Origin: Lentzea guizhouensis
GTDB lineage: Bacteria; Actinomycetota; Actinomycetes; Mycobacteriales; Pseudonocardiaceae
Length of the DNA stretch: 64,000 bases
Reading direction: 5' to 3'
Assembly: GCF_001701025.1 (NCBI RefSeq)
Contig: NZ_CP016793.1
Coordinates: forward strand, 8,060,001-8,124,000
The first letter of the stretch is position 1; each line of letters begins with the position of its first letter. Under the pieces are notes generated by a model. The model was not told where the DNA came from. It did not search any database and saw only the letters and a list, made by a program, of their open reading frames with translations. Positions 31,327 to 43,266 of this stretch are shown in pieces. A program made the translations under genes and the position numbers.

Positions 31327-32830
31327 GGTCGCGCAGCTTCCGCTTGTACAGCTTGCCGTTCGGATCACGCGGCAGCTCGGTCAGGTACTCGATCGTGCGC
31401 GGCAGCTTGAACTTCGCGAGCCGCGTGCCGGCGAACGCGAGCAGCTCGCGGGTCAGGTCGTCACCGGGCTCCACACCGTCGACCGGCTGCACGACCGCCT
31501 TGATCTGCTCGCCCCAGTCCGGGTGCGGGACGCCGAACACCGCCACGTCCGCGACCTTGGGGTGGCACACCAGCTCGCCCTCGATCTCCGCCGGGTAGAT
31601 GTTCACCCCACCGGAGATGATCATGTCGTTCTTCCGGTCGCACAGGAACAGGTAGCCGTCCTCGTCGAGGTAACCGATGTCCTGCAACGTGAACAGCTTG
31701 CCGACCCGAGCGGCGCGGGTCTTCTCCTCGTCCCTGTGGTACTCGAACGTCGCGTCGCCCATCCGCAGGTAGACCAGGCCGCGTTCGCCGGCGGGCAGCT
31801 CGTTCCCGTCCTCGTCCAGGACCTTGATCTCCGAGGTGGGCCACGGCAGGCCGACCGAGCCGGGCTTGCGCAGCCACTCCTGCGCGCTGATCGCGGTGCC
31901 ACCGCCCTCGGTGGCCGCGTAGTACTCGATCACGACCGGTCCCCACCAGTCGAGCATCCTGCGCTTGACCTCGATCGGGCACGGCGCGGCACCGTGGATC
32001 ATCGCGCGCAACGACGACAGGTCGTACTTGTTCCTCACGTCGTCCGGCAGCGCCAGCAGCCGGTGGAACTGGGTCGGCACCATGTGGCTGTGCGTCACCT
32101 TGTGCCGCTCGATCAGCCGCAGCATCTCCTCGGGGTCCCAGTGGTCCATCAACACCGCGGTGTGCCCGAGCTGGATCGAGATGACGACGAAGTTGAGCAC
32201 CGCCGTGTGGTAGAGCGGCGACCCGCACAGGTGCACGTGCCCGTCGAACGGCCGGATACCGAAGATGCCGAAGAACCACGACGCCGAGCCGGGCACCACG
32301 TCGGGGTCGGCGCCGGTCAACGGCCTGCGCACGCCCTTCGGCCGGCCGGTGGTCCCCGACGTGTAGAGCATCGGCGACCCGGTCGTGCGGACGTCCGGTC
32401 GGCCCTGCTCTCCCTCGCCGAGGCTTCCCAGGGGCCGGAAGCCGTCGATCGCGCCGACCGCGAACCTCGCCTCCGCCGGCAGGCTCGCGGCGGCTTCCGT
32501 TGCCGCCGCAGCGAACCGTTCGTGCCCCACGAGCGCCTTGGCACCGCTGTCCTGCACGAGGTAGGCCACCTCGGCGCCGGTCAGGTGCCAGTTCGCCATC
32601 ACGACGTAGAGACCGGTCTGGTAGGCGGCGAAGTACACCGCCACGAGCTCGGCGCTGTTGGGCAGCATCAGCACGATGCTGTCGCCGGGTGTCAGCCCCA
32701 GTGACTGGAACCCCCGGCCGTACCGGTTCGCCTCGGCTGCCAGCTCCCGGTAGGTGATCTCACGGCCGCCGGGATCGACCAACGCGGTCAGGTCCGGCTG
32801 CTCCGACGCGGTGTTCCAGAGTCCTACCAC
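31319..32830 (-). CDS. Acyl-CoA synthetase (FadD family) of the steroid cluster
   Basis: This is an ANL-superfamily acyl-CoA ligase of 503 residues. It has the P-loop LYTSGTTGRPKGVRR, YYAATEGGG, DIGYLDEDGYLFLCDRKNDMIISGG and the C-terminal catalytic Lys in RDPNGKLYKRKLR. A KstR operator lies 11 bp upstream. It heads an operon with the PPOX and KstD-like genes, so its substrate is probably a steroid or side-chain carboxylate. It is neither FadD19 nor FadD3, both of which are present elsewhere here. I cannot assign a specific mycobacterial counterpart with confidence. Confidence 0.82.
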   Translation of the reverse strand: MVGLWNTASEQPDLTALVDPGGREITYRELAAEANRYGRGFQSLGLTPGDSIVLMLPNSAELVAVYFAAYQTGLYVVMANWHLTGAEVAYLVQDSGAKALVGHERFAAAATEAAASLPAEARFAVGAIDGFRPLGSLGEGEQGRPDVRTTGSPMLYTSGTTGRPKGVRRPLTGADPDVVPGSASWFFGIFGIRPFDGHVHLCGSPLYHTAVLNFVVISIQLGHTAVLMDHWDPEEMLRLIERHKVTHSHMVPTQFHRLLALPDDVRNKYDLSSLRAMIHGAAPCPIEVKRRMLDWWGPVVIEYYAATEGGGTAISAQEWLRKPGSVGLPWPTSEIKVLDEDGNELPAGERGLVYLRMGDATFEYHRDEEKTRAARVGKLFTLQDIGYLDEDGYLFLCDRKNDMIISGGVNIYPAEIEGELVCHPKVADVAVFGVPHPDWGEQIKAVVQPVDGVEPGDDLTRELLAFAGTRLAKFKLPRTIEYLTELPRDPNGKLYKRKLRDRA

Positions 32831-32840
32831 CCCCTCAAAG

Positions 32841-32854
32841 TAGAACGCGTTTCA
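32841..32854. promoter_or_regulatory. KstR operator upstream of the ligase-PPOX-KstD operon
   Basis: TAGAACGCGTTTCA matches TnnAACnnGTTnnA completely. It occupies the 25-bp gap between the ligase start and the LLM gene stop, so it must serve the ligase operon. Confidence 0.88.
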
Positions 32855-32855
32855 C

Positions 32856-33884
32856 CTACTGACAAGCCTCAGCGACGGCCTTGATCGAGTCGGTGTCGCG
32901 ACAGCCGACGAGCAGCTGGGTGACCCCGGCTGCCTCCCACCTGGCGACCTCGGCGCGCACCTCCTCGGCGTTGCCGACGATGCTGATCTCGCGCACCAGC
33001 TCGTCCGGAACCACCTGTGCCGCCTCGTCCTTGCGCCCGGCCTGGTAGAGCTTGCCGACGTCGGCGACGACCTCGCCGTATCCCATCCGGGTGAACACCT
33101 CGGCGTGGAAGTTCATCCCGGGCGCACCCATCCCACCGATGTACAGGGCGACGAACGGCTTGAGAAACCCGCGCACGGCAACGGGATCGTCGGTCACGAC
33201 GACCTGGCAGGTGGCCGCGACCTCGAAGTCCTCCCGCTTGCGACCGGCCTTCGCGAGACCCTCGTCCAGCCACTCGTCGTACATGCCGGCGAGCCTCGGC
33301 GCGTAGTAGATCGCGAGCCAGCCGTCGGCGATCTCCGCCGCCAGCGACACGTTCTTCGGTCCCTCCGCACCGAGCCAGATCGGCAGGTCGGCGCGCAACG
33401 GGTGGGTGATCGGCCTGAGCGGCTTGCCCAAGCCCAGCGCACCAGGCCCCTGGTAGGGCAACGGGTAGTGCGGCCCGTCGTTGACCACGGGCGCCTCGCG
33501 GGCCAGCACCTGCCGCAGCACCGAGACGTACTCCCTGGTCCTCGCCAGCGGTTTCGCGAACGGCTGCCCGTACCAGCCCTCCACGACCTGCGGCCCGGAC
33601 ACGCCGAGCCCGAGGACGAACCGGCCGCCGGACAGGTGGTCCAGCGTCAACGCGTGCATCGCGCACGCGGCCGGTGTGCGTGCGGACATCTGCACGACCG
33701 ACGTGCCGAGCCGGACCCGTCGCGTCGCGGATCCCCACCACGCCAACGGGGTGAAGGCGTCGGAGCCCCAGGCCTCCGCGGTGAACACCGCGTCGAACCC
33801 GCACTCCTCCGCCGCCGCCACGAGCTCAGGGGCGTTCGCGGGCGGCGCAGCGCCCCAGTAGCCGAGCTGCAGACCGAGCTTCAT
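32856..33884 (-). CDS. LLM-family F420-dependent oxidoreductase (Rv3520c-like)
   Basis: This is a luciferase-like monooxygenase-fold protein of 342 residues, probably coenzyme F420-dependent. MKLGLQLGYWGAAPP opens strand 1. FDAVFTAEAWGSDAFTPLAWWG, RFVLGLGVSGPQVVEGWYG and a C-terminal LLVGCRDT are typical of mycobacterial F420 LLM proteins. Its position divergent from the DUF35-ltp4-ltp3 genes matches Rv3520c next to Rv3521-Rv3523. The reaction in sterol breakdown is unknown. Its promoter probably uses the KstR-type site at 33907. Confidence 0.87.
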   Translation of the reverse strand: MKLGLQLGYWGAAPPANAPELVAAAEECGFDAVFTAEAWGSDAFTPLAWWGSATRRVRLGTSVVQMSARTPAACAMHALTLDHLSGGRFVLGLGVSGPQVVEGWYGQPFAKPLARTREYVSVLRQVLAREAPVVNDGPHYPLPYQGPGALGLGKPLRPITHPLRADLPIWLGAEGPKNVSLAAEIADGWLAIYYAPRLAGMYDEWLDEGLAKAGRKREDFEVAATCQVVVTDDPVAVRGFLKPFVALYIGGMGAPGMNFHAEVFTRMGYGEVVADVGKLYQAGRKDEAAQVVPDELVREISIVGNAEEVRAEVARWEAAGVTQLLVGCRDTDSIKAVAEACQ

Positions 33885-33906
33885 GCCGCCATCTTGCCAC
33901 CATTTC

Positions 33907-33920
33907 GAGAACCTGTTTCA
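33907..33920. promoter_or_regulatory. KstR operator, LLM/DUF35 divergent promoter
   Basis: GAGAACCTGTTTCA has the AAC-nn-GTT core and the final A. Only the first T of the consensus is missing. It lies 10-25 bp from both divergent start codons. Confidence 0.8.
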
Positions 33921-33929
33921 CTTTGATCT

Positions 33930-34874
33930 GTGCCTAGGCCCCTGAGTGCTCCGCTGGACGTGGGCTTCGACTACACGCGCTCGACCGGACCCACGCTCGG
34001 CCGCTTCCTCTCCGACCTCCGCCGCAGGAAGGTCACCGGCATCCGCGGCGCGGATGGCCGCGTGCACGTGCCTCCGCTGGAGTACGACCCGGTGACCGCG
34101 CAGCGGCTCACCGAGTTCGTGGACGTGGCGTCGACCGGTGTCGTGCGCGGGTGGTCGTGGATCCCGGAACCGCTGGAAGGCCAGCCGCTGGACCGGCCGT
34201 TCGCGTGGGCGTTGATCCAGCTCGACGGCGCGGACACGTCGTTGCTGCACGCCGTCGACGCGGGTTCGCCCGACCGGATCTCCACCGGCGCGCGTGTCCG
34301 CGTGCGCTGGCGGGGCGACCGGGTCGGCGCGATCACCGACATCGAGTGCTTCGAGCTGTCCGACGGTCCTGGCGACGAACCGGTCGAGGCCGACGACGTC
34401 ACCATGGTCACCACACCGGTCCACCTGCACTACACGCACACCGCGTCGCCGACCGAGGACCCGTTCCTGCGCGGGCTCATGGAGGGCCGGCTGCTCGCGC
34501 AGCGCTGCCCGGCGTGCGAGAAGGTCTACTTCCCGCCGCGCCCGGCCTGCCCGACCGACGGGGTGCCGACCACCGACGCCGTCGAGCTGTCCGACCGCGG
34601 CACGATCACGACGTTCTGCGTGGTCAACGTGCCGTTCCTGGGCCAGCGGATCCCGCCGCCGTACGTCTCCGCGTACGTGCTGCTCGACGGCGCCGACATC
34701 CCGTTCCTGCACCTGTTGCTCGGCGTCGCGCCGGAGGACGTGCGGATGGGCATGCGCGTCGAGGCGGTGTGGAAGCCGCGCGAGGAGTGGGGTCCGACGA
34801 TGCAGAACATCGACCACTTCAAGCCCTCCGGCGAGCCGGACGCGCCGTTCGACTCCTACTCCCAGCACCTGTGA
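33930..34874 (+). CDS. Tandem DUF35/OB-fold protein, aldolase partner (Rv3521-like)
   Basis: This protein of 314 residues has two OB-fold modules. The N-terminal one (about 20-145) lacks metal ligands. The C-terminal one (about 165-300) is a DUF35 domain with a rubredoxin-like zinc ribbon, CPACEKVYFPPRPACP near 191-206. DUF35 proteins pair with thiolase-fold lyases, as ChsH2-DUF35 does with Ltp2. Two such lyase genes (ltp4 and ltp3) follow at once, so it is probably their subunit in retro-aldol cleavage of side-chain CoA thioesters. The GTG at 33930 has no strong RBS and may be leaderless under the KstR site. Confidence 0.82.
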   Translation: MPRPLSAPLDVGFDYTRSTGPTLGRFLSDLRRRKVTGIRGADGRVHVPPLEYDPVTAQRLTEFVDVASTGVVRGWSWIPEPLEGQPLDRPFAWALIQLDGADTSLLHAVDAGSPDRISTGARVRVRWRGDRVGAITDIECFELSDGPGDEPVEADDVTMVTTPVHLHYTHTASPTEDPFLRGLMEGRLLAQRCPACEKVYFPPRPACPTDGVPTTDAVELSDRGTITTFCVVNVPFLGQRIPPPYVSAYVLLDGADIPFLHLLLGVAPEDVRMGMRVEAVWKPREEWGPTMQNIDHFKPSGEPDAPFDSYSQHL

Positions 34875-34881
34875 GGCTCGC

Positions 34882-35934
34882 ATGCGCGACGTCGCTGTGG
34901 TCGGTTTCGCGCAGACGCCCTGCGTGCGCGAGACCGACGGCACCACCAACGGTGTCGAGATGCTGGTGCCGATCTTCCACGAGGTGCTCGGCGGGCTCGG
35001 CCTGACCAAGTCCGACATCGGGTTCTGGTGCTCGGGCTCGTCGGACTACCTGGCGGGGCGGGCGTTCTCGTTCGTGTCCGCGGTGGACGCGATCGGCGCG
35101 TTCCCGCCGATCATGGAGTCGCACGTCGAGATGGACGCGGCGTGGGCGTTGTACGAGGCGTGGGTGAAGCTGCAGTGCGGTGAGGTCGACACGGCTCTGG
35201 TGTACGGCTTCGGCAAGTCGTCGGCCGGCCAGCTGCGGCGGGTGATGGCGATGCAGCTCGACCCGTACGTGGTGACGCCGCTGTGGCCGGACTCCCTCGG
35301 CCTGGCGGGCATCCAGGCGCGGATGGGCATCGAGGACGGGCTGTGGAGCGAGCGGGCGATGGCCGAGGTGGCCGCGAGGTCGCGGGCGGCGGCGATGTCG
35401 AACCCGCTCGCGCAGCTGTCCGGACCGGTGTCGCCGGAGGACCTGCTGGACGAGCCGTACGTGGCGGATCCGTTGCGGCGCCACGACTGCGCACCGATCA
35501 CCGACGGCGCCTCGACGGTCGTGCTGGCCGCGGGCGACCGGGCACGGGAGCTGTGCGAGCGGCCCGCGTGGATCACCGGGTTCGAGCACCGGGTCGACTC
35601 GCCGTCGTTCGGCACGCGGGATCTGACGGCGTCGCCTTCCGCGGTGGCCGCGGGCAAGGCGGCGGGTGCGGACGGGGTCGAGGTGGCCGAGCTGCACGCG
35701 CCGTTCACGCACCAGGAGCTGCTGCTGAGCCAGGCACTCGGGCTCGGCGACATCACGGTCAACCCGTCCGGCGGCGTGCTGGCCGGCAACCCGATGTTCA
35801 CAGCGGGACTGTCGCGGATCGGCGAGGCGGCGCGCCGGGTGCACGACGGCACGGCCTCGAAGGTGCTCGGGCACGCCACCAGCGGGCCGTTGCTGCAGCA
35901 GAACCTGGTCTGCGTGATGGAAGGGCGGGACTAG
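34882..35934 (+). CDS. ltp4: Thiolase-fold lipid-transfer-like aldolase Ltp4
   Basis: This is a thiolase-superfamily protein of 350 residues resembling Rv3522. It starts DVAVVGFAQTPCVRETDG and has the C-terminal VNPSGGVLAGNPMFTAGLSRIGEA and LGHATSGPLLQQNLV. Ltp3 and Ltp4 of Rhodococcus are required for degrading C24-branched sterol side chains, probably as aldol lyases. It lies 7 bp after the DUF35 gene and ends directly before the ltp3 ATG. The canonical thiolase Cys-His-Cys set is not complete, as expected for lyases of this group. Confidence 0.87.
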   Translation: MRDVAVVGFAQTPCVRETDGTTNGVEMLVPIFHEVLGGLGLTKSDIGFWCSGSSDYLAGRAFSFVSAVDAIGAFPPIMESHVEMDAAWALYEAWVKLQCGEVDTALVYGFGKSSAGQLRRVMAMQLDPYVVTPLWPDSLGLAGIQARMGIEDGLWSERAMAEVAARSRAAAMSNPLAQLSGPVSPEDLLDEPYVADPLRRHDCAPITDGASTVVLAAGDRARELCERPAWITGFEHRVDSPSFGTRDLTASPSAVAAGKAAGADGVEVAELHAPFTHQELLLSQALGLGDITVNPSGGVLAGNPMFTAGLSRIGEAARRVHDGTASKVLGHATSGPLLQQNLVCVMEGRD

Positions 35935-37076
<1,142 letters not shown>

Positions 37077-37080
<4 letters not shown>

Positions 37081-37937
37081 AGTTCACCGTCGGCATCGCC
37101 ATGAGCCCGCTCGACCAGCTGACCGAGCTGGCCCGGTGCGCGGAGGAGTGCGGGTACGCCTCGATCGCGCTGCCGGACTCGTTGTTCTTCTCGGAGAAGG
37201 TGTCCGCGGACTACCCGTACACCCCGGACGGCTCCCGGATGTGGAACGCCGAGACCCCGTGGGTCGACCCGTTCGTGGCCGCGGCGGCGATGGGCGCGGT
37301 GACCTCGCGCATCGGCTTCTACACGCAGGTGCTGAAGCTGGGGTCGCGCAACCCGTTGCTGCTCGCGCGGCAGATCGGGTCGGTCGCGCACCTGACCGGC
37401 AACCGGTTCGGTCTTGGCATCGGACTCGGCTGGTCGCCGGAGGAGTTCGAGTGGTGCGGGGTGCCGTACCGCAACCGCGGGCCGCGGGTCGACGAGATGA
37501 TCGACGTGCTGAAGCTGGTGCTGGGCGGCGGGATGGTCGAGTACCACGGCGACTACTTCGACTTCGACCGGTTGCAGATGTCGCCCGCGCCGACCGCGCC
37601 GGTGCCGTTCTACGTCGGCGGCCACTCGCCTGCTGCTCTCAAGCGCGCGGCACGGGTCGGGGACGGCTGGACGTCGGCGATGATCAAGTTCGAGGACCTG
37701 AAGTCGGTGATCGCGCAGCTGGGTGACCTGGGGGCGTTGGAGCGGCCGTTCGAGATCCAGGCGGTGTGCGTCGACCGGTTCGGGCTCGACGGGTACAGGC
37801 AGCTGGAGGAGATCGGCGTGACCGACGTGATCGTGCTGCCGTGGCTGTTCTACGGCGTCGGGTTCGACGGGTCGCTGGAAGCGAAGAAGGACGGGTTGCG
37901 GCGGTTCGCCGACGAGGTGCTGAAGGAGTTCGCATGA
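37077..37937 (+). CDS. LLM-family F420-dependent oxidoreductase (second copy)
   Basis: This is a luciferase-like flavin/F420 enzyme of 286 residues, a different subfamily from the one at 32856. MKFTVGIAMSPLDQLTELARCAEECGY, GVPYRNRGPRVDEMIDVLK and VPFYVGGHSPAALKRAARVGDGW are typical of the TIGR03619-like group. Coupled starts and stops (ATGA at both ends) place it in one operon with ltp4-ltp3 and the NTF2-like gene, under the KstR site at 33907. It may reduce a sterol-derived enone or aldehyde; the reaction is not known. Confidence 0.85.
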
Positions 37938-38380
37938 CCGCGGTGACCTGGAAGGCGTCTCGCACGGAGACGCCCGCCCGCGTGGCGTCGTGGAAGTCGA
38001 TGGACGCCGTGTCGCGCAAGGCGAAGGACGAGTGGCTGGCGCTGTTCGCCGAGGACGCCGTGGTCGAGGACCCGGTGGGTCCGTCGATGTTCGACGCCGA
38101 GGGCAAGGGCCACCACGGCAAGGAGGGCATCTCCGCGTTCTGGGACCTGGCGATCGCGAACGTCGAGCGGTTCGAGTTCGTCATGCACGACTCGTTCGCG
38201 GCGGGCTCCGAGTGCGCGAACGTCGGGGTGATCTCGGCGTTCCTGCCCGGTGGCGGGCGCGTGGACACCGAGGGCGTGTTCGTCTACCACGTCGGCGACG
38301 ACGGGTTGATCAAGTCGGTGCGGGCGTTCTGGGAGACCGAGCGCGCGATGGCCACGTTCACCCAACCCGGAACGGCCTGA
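37934..38380 (+). CDS. NTF2/SnoaL-fold protein, delta5-3-ketosteroid isomerase-like
   Basis: This is a cone-fold (NTF2-like) protein of 148 residues. The stretch LFAEDAVVEDPVGP aligns with the Asp-bearing segment of Pseudomonas KSI, placing its catalytic Asp38/40 at Asp46 here. SVRAFWETE matches the QAYWSEVN end. The second KSI acid (Asp99/103) falls on Gly in my alignment near VDTEGVFVYH, so isomerase activity is uncertain. It is the last gene of the DUF35-ltp4-ltp3-LLM operon. A steroid-binding or isomerising role is plausible. It overlaps the convergent kinase-like gene by 23 bp. Confidence 0.72.
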   Translation: MTAVTWKASRTETPARVASWKSMDAVSRKAKDEWLALFAEDAVVEDPVGPSMFDAEGKGHHGKEGISAFWDLAIANVERFEFVMHDSFAAGSECANVGVISAFLPGGGRVDTEGVFVYHVGDDGLIKSVRAFWETERAMATFTQPGTA

Positions 38381-39230
38381 GGATCTCGCGGACCTGCTCC
38401 GCCGCACCCCAGTCGTGGTCGAACATGGCGATGAGGGCGAGGCTCTGGCGCAGCTGGATCAACGGCATCCGGCTGCGCCAGTCGTCGTCCAGGCCGGTCA
38501 GCTCCACGTAGACGGCGAAGAACCGCTTCGCCTCCGGCGGGTGCGGGGAGCACCACAGGTGCGCGAGGTCGACCTCGGCCCACGTGCAGGACACCGCCGG
38601 GTCGATCACCGCGGGCAGGCCTTCGGCGGTGGCCAGGACGTTCTGCGCCCACAGGTCGCCGTGGGTCAGGCAGGCCGGGTTCGCCGGCAGCAGGTCGGGC
38701 AGGCGGTCGCAGAGCCGTTCCAGGGCCCGCCGGTCCCGTTCGCCGAGTGCCTTTCCGACCCGTGGTTCCGGCAACCAGCGCAGCAGGCGGTGCTGCGCGA
38801 AGAACTCGTGGCCGTCGGCGGTCCAGGTGTTCACCTGCCGGTAGCGGCCGAGCCAGTTGTCGCGCTCCCAGCCGAACCTGTCGTGCACCGTCGAGGTGTG
38901 CAGCCGGGCGAGCGCGTGGGCGAGCTGTTCCCAGAACGTCTCGTCTTCCGGTCGTTCTCGCAACACCGACAGCGCCAGCAGGTCCCGTGTCACGAGGACC
39001 ACCTCGGGCGTGGTGAGCCCACCGCGTTCCCGCAGGGCGTGGAGTCCTTGCGCCTCGGCCGCGAACAGGTCGTCCGCGGGCACGTCGGCGAACGACTTGA
39101 CGAACAGCGGTCGGTTCCCGTCCCGGACGGCGATGCCCGCGACCGCCGCGAGCCCACCCTCGACCGGTTCCACCGCGGTGACGTCGTCCAGGCCGGCGGT
39201 GTGGAGGCGGTCGAGCAGCAGCGTGGTCAC
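38358..39230 (-). CDS. Fructosamine kinase / aminoglycoside phosphotransferase-family protein
   Basis: This is a kinase-fold protein of 290 residues of the fructosamine-3-kinase group. VEGGLAAVAGIAVRDGNRPLFVKSF holds the ATP-binding Lys, HGDLWAQNVL gives the catalytic Asp and Asn, and AVIDPAVSCTWAEVDLAHL the metal-binding Asp. The GTG at 39230 overlaps the stop of the SCO6745-like gene (GTGA). It is probably a repair kinase for glycated amines. Nothing in its sequence links it to steroids, so it appears to be a passenger between the ltp operon and fadA5. Confidence 0.82.
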   Translation of the reverse strand: MTTLLLDRLHTAGLDDVTAVEPVEGGLAAVAGIAVRDGNRPLFVKSFADVPADDLFAAEAQGLHALRERGGLTTPEVVLVTRDLLALSVLRERPEDETFWEQLAHALARLHTSTVHDRFGWERDNWLGRYRQVNTWTADGHEFFAQHRLLRWLPEPRVGKALGERDRRALERLCDRLPDLLPANPACLTHGDLWAQNVLATAEGLPAVIDPAVSCTWAEVDLAHLWCSPHPPEAKRFFAVYVELTGLDDDWRSRMPLIQLRQSLALIAMFDHDWGAAEQVREILRPFRVG

Positions 39231-40048
39231 CGCGACCCGGCGGCCACCAGGACCGCGCTGACGGGTTCGAGCTCGGTGACCAGCTCGTCGAGCTCGTCGG
39301 GTGTGAGTGCCTCGTAGGGCGCCTCGGCGAGCTCGTCGGTGAGGGCTTCGATGCGCTGCTGCAGCTCGCGTCCGGCGTCGGTGAACCGGCCGCCTTCGAC
39401 CAGTCCGCGTTCGCGCAGACCGGCCATGACCGCGGCCAGCCGCTCCTCCGGCAGGTGGTGGATGCGGCCGAACGACTCGGGCGGGTGGATGCCCATCGCG
39501 ATCGCGCTGATCACATGTGCTTCCGTGCCGCCGATGCGGTGGGTGACGAGGGCCGCGATGTGGCCGTCGCCGCGGTGTTCGCGCAGCACGGTCGCCGAGT
39601 GCCACAGCCGCGTGAGCGGGTCGGCCGGGATCGGGAGGGTGCGCAGTCCGGCGTACATCATCCGGCCCTCGGTGGGCGCGCTCGTGGCGGCTTTCGTGGT
39701 GAGGTCGGCGGCCCGCACCAGACCCTGCGTGTCGGCCAGGTCGCCGAGGATCCGGCGCAGGGAGGCGACGCTGCCCCGTTCCCGTGCGGCGAGGGACTCC
39801 TCCGGCGGGATCTTCTCCCAGGCGCTCGGGATGTGCCGGGCGGCCTCGCCCTCGGCGAAGCTGTAGAACGCCGCGTGCACGACCTCCGCCGGCACGCGCC
39901 CGAGCGGTGCGGCGCGGCTGGCGAAGTAGCCGCCCCAGTAGTTGCGGTGGCCGAGTGCGGTGTACTCCGCACCGACCTCGTCGGCCATGTACGTGACCAG
40001 GCAGATCGGTTCGAGGAGCTCGTGCATGCGGCGAGCGGTGGTGGCCAT
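39227..40048 (-). CDS. SCO6745-like protein of unknown function
   Basis: This soluble protein of 273 residues resembles the actinobacterial SCO6745 family as I remember it. RMHELLEPICLVTYMADEV opens the protein. The middle carries YWGGYFASRAAPLG and FYSFAEGEAARHIPSAWE. A MarR-like winged helix segment appears near ERLAAVMAGLRERGLVEGGRFTDAGRELQQRIEAL (split by a turn), followed by a Glu/Leu-rich helix. No enzymatic motif is visible. It lies 9 bp after fadA5 on the same strand and is coupled to the kinase-like gene, so it may ride on fadA5 transcription. Confidence 0.6.
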   Translation of the reverse strand: MATTARRMHELLEPICLVTYMADEVGAEYTALGHRNYWGGYFASRAAPLGRVPAEVVHAAFYSFAEGEAARHIPSAWEKIPPEESLAARERGSVASLRRILGDLADTQGLVRAADLTTKAATSAPTEGRMMYAGLRTLPIPADPLTRLWHSATVLREHRGDGHIAALVTHRIGGTEAHVISAIAMGIHPPESFGRIHHLPEERLAAVMAGLRERGLVEGGRFTDAGRELQQRIEALTDELAEAPYEALTPDELDELVTELEPVSAVLVAAGSR

Positions 40049-40057
40049 GCCCCCAAC

Positions 40058-42538
<2,481 letters not shown>

Positions 42539-42542
<4 letters not shown>

Positions 42543-42707
42543 GGCCTGTGTCGAGGTCCCGTTCGATGAGAGTCGGGCCTGAGGTGGTTCCTGGAGGTGC
42601 GGGCGAACAGCCCGCATACCGGTGTTGTATGTGGGCTGTTCGCCCGTGCCCCCAGGGGCCGCCTCAGACCCGGCTATCGCGAACATGGACTTCGACACAG
42701 GCCCTAG
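42539..42707. mobile_element. MITE-like inverted-repeat element at the cyp125 stop codon
   Basis: This 169-bp element has two arms of about 80 bp that are nearly inverted copies: 42539-42620 pairs with 42626-42707 with roughly a dozen mismatches. Outer ends are CTAGGGCCTGTGTCGA and its complement, and CTAG at both ends could be a target duplication as in some IS5-family insertions. There is no transposase ORF. The left CTAG supplies the TAG stop of cyp125. The transcript would fold into a very long hairpin, so it could also end or stabilise cyp125 mRNA. Confidence 0.82.
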
Positions 42708-42725
42708 CAGCGACACGCCACCGGC

Positions 42726-43208
42726 TCAGGACACCTGCGACTCCTGCCAGTCCACGCACGTCGGTCGCTCGCCGGTCTGGCGGAACTCCTCCAGGGCGGC
42801 GAGGACGTGCGGGATCGGCAGTGCCGCGTGGGCCGGAAACGGCGTCTTCGTGTCGTTGTCGACGTACAACGTCGGAGCGCCGGGAACGGGTGTCTCGGCG
42901 CGGGTCGCGTACACGCCGGTCGACGTGTCGCCGTCGGTGGTCGGCGCCCAGGACTCGGGGCCCAGGAACAGGAGCGCGCCGACCTGTTCCAGGGGTGCGA
43001 CGGCCAGCTTGATCAGGGTGTCCGGCCCGTGGTGCGGACCGGCGGCGGGGCGTTCGCGGACGACGATCCGCGGAGGATGCGGCTGCGGGTGGCTCAGGAC
43101 GTAGGTGAGCAGGTCTTCGAGCTCGGCGCTCGACGTGATCGCCACCGGGTCGTCCTGACCACTGGTGTCGTCGGCGCGGTGGTACCAGACGTCCAGCGTG
43201 TAGGTCAT
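42726..43208 (-). CDS. Imm1-family immunity protein (orphan)
   Basis: This is a small acidic protein of 160 residues. The C-terminal LYVDNDTKTPFPAHAALPI followed by VLAALEEFRQTGERPTCVDWQ is the pattern of Imm1 proteins, which neutralise deaminase and other polymorphic toxins. The ATG at 43208 (MTYTLDVWYHRAD) is the family-like start, with GGAGGTG a few bases upstream. No toxin gene is adjacent. It sits between a MITE-like element and the steroid SDR genes, so it is probably acquired cargo. Orphan Imm1 genes are common in actinomycetes. Confidence 0.78.
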   Translation of the reverse strand: MTYTLDVWYHRADDTSGQDDPVAITSSAELEDLLTYVLSHPQPHPPRIVVRERPAAGPHHGPDTLIKLAVAPLEQVGALLFLGPESWAPTTDGDTSTGVYATRAETPVPGAPTLYVDNDTKTPFPAHAALPIPHVLAALEEFRQTGERPTCVDWQESQVS

Positions 43209-43266
43209 TCGGTGCACCTCCCTGGCGATGTGCACGACGCTACCGAATCTTGCGCTCTCGCGCGGG

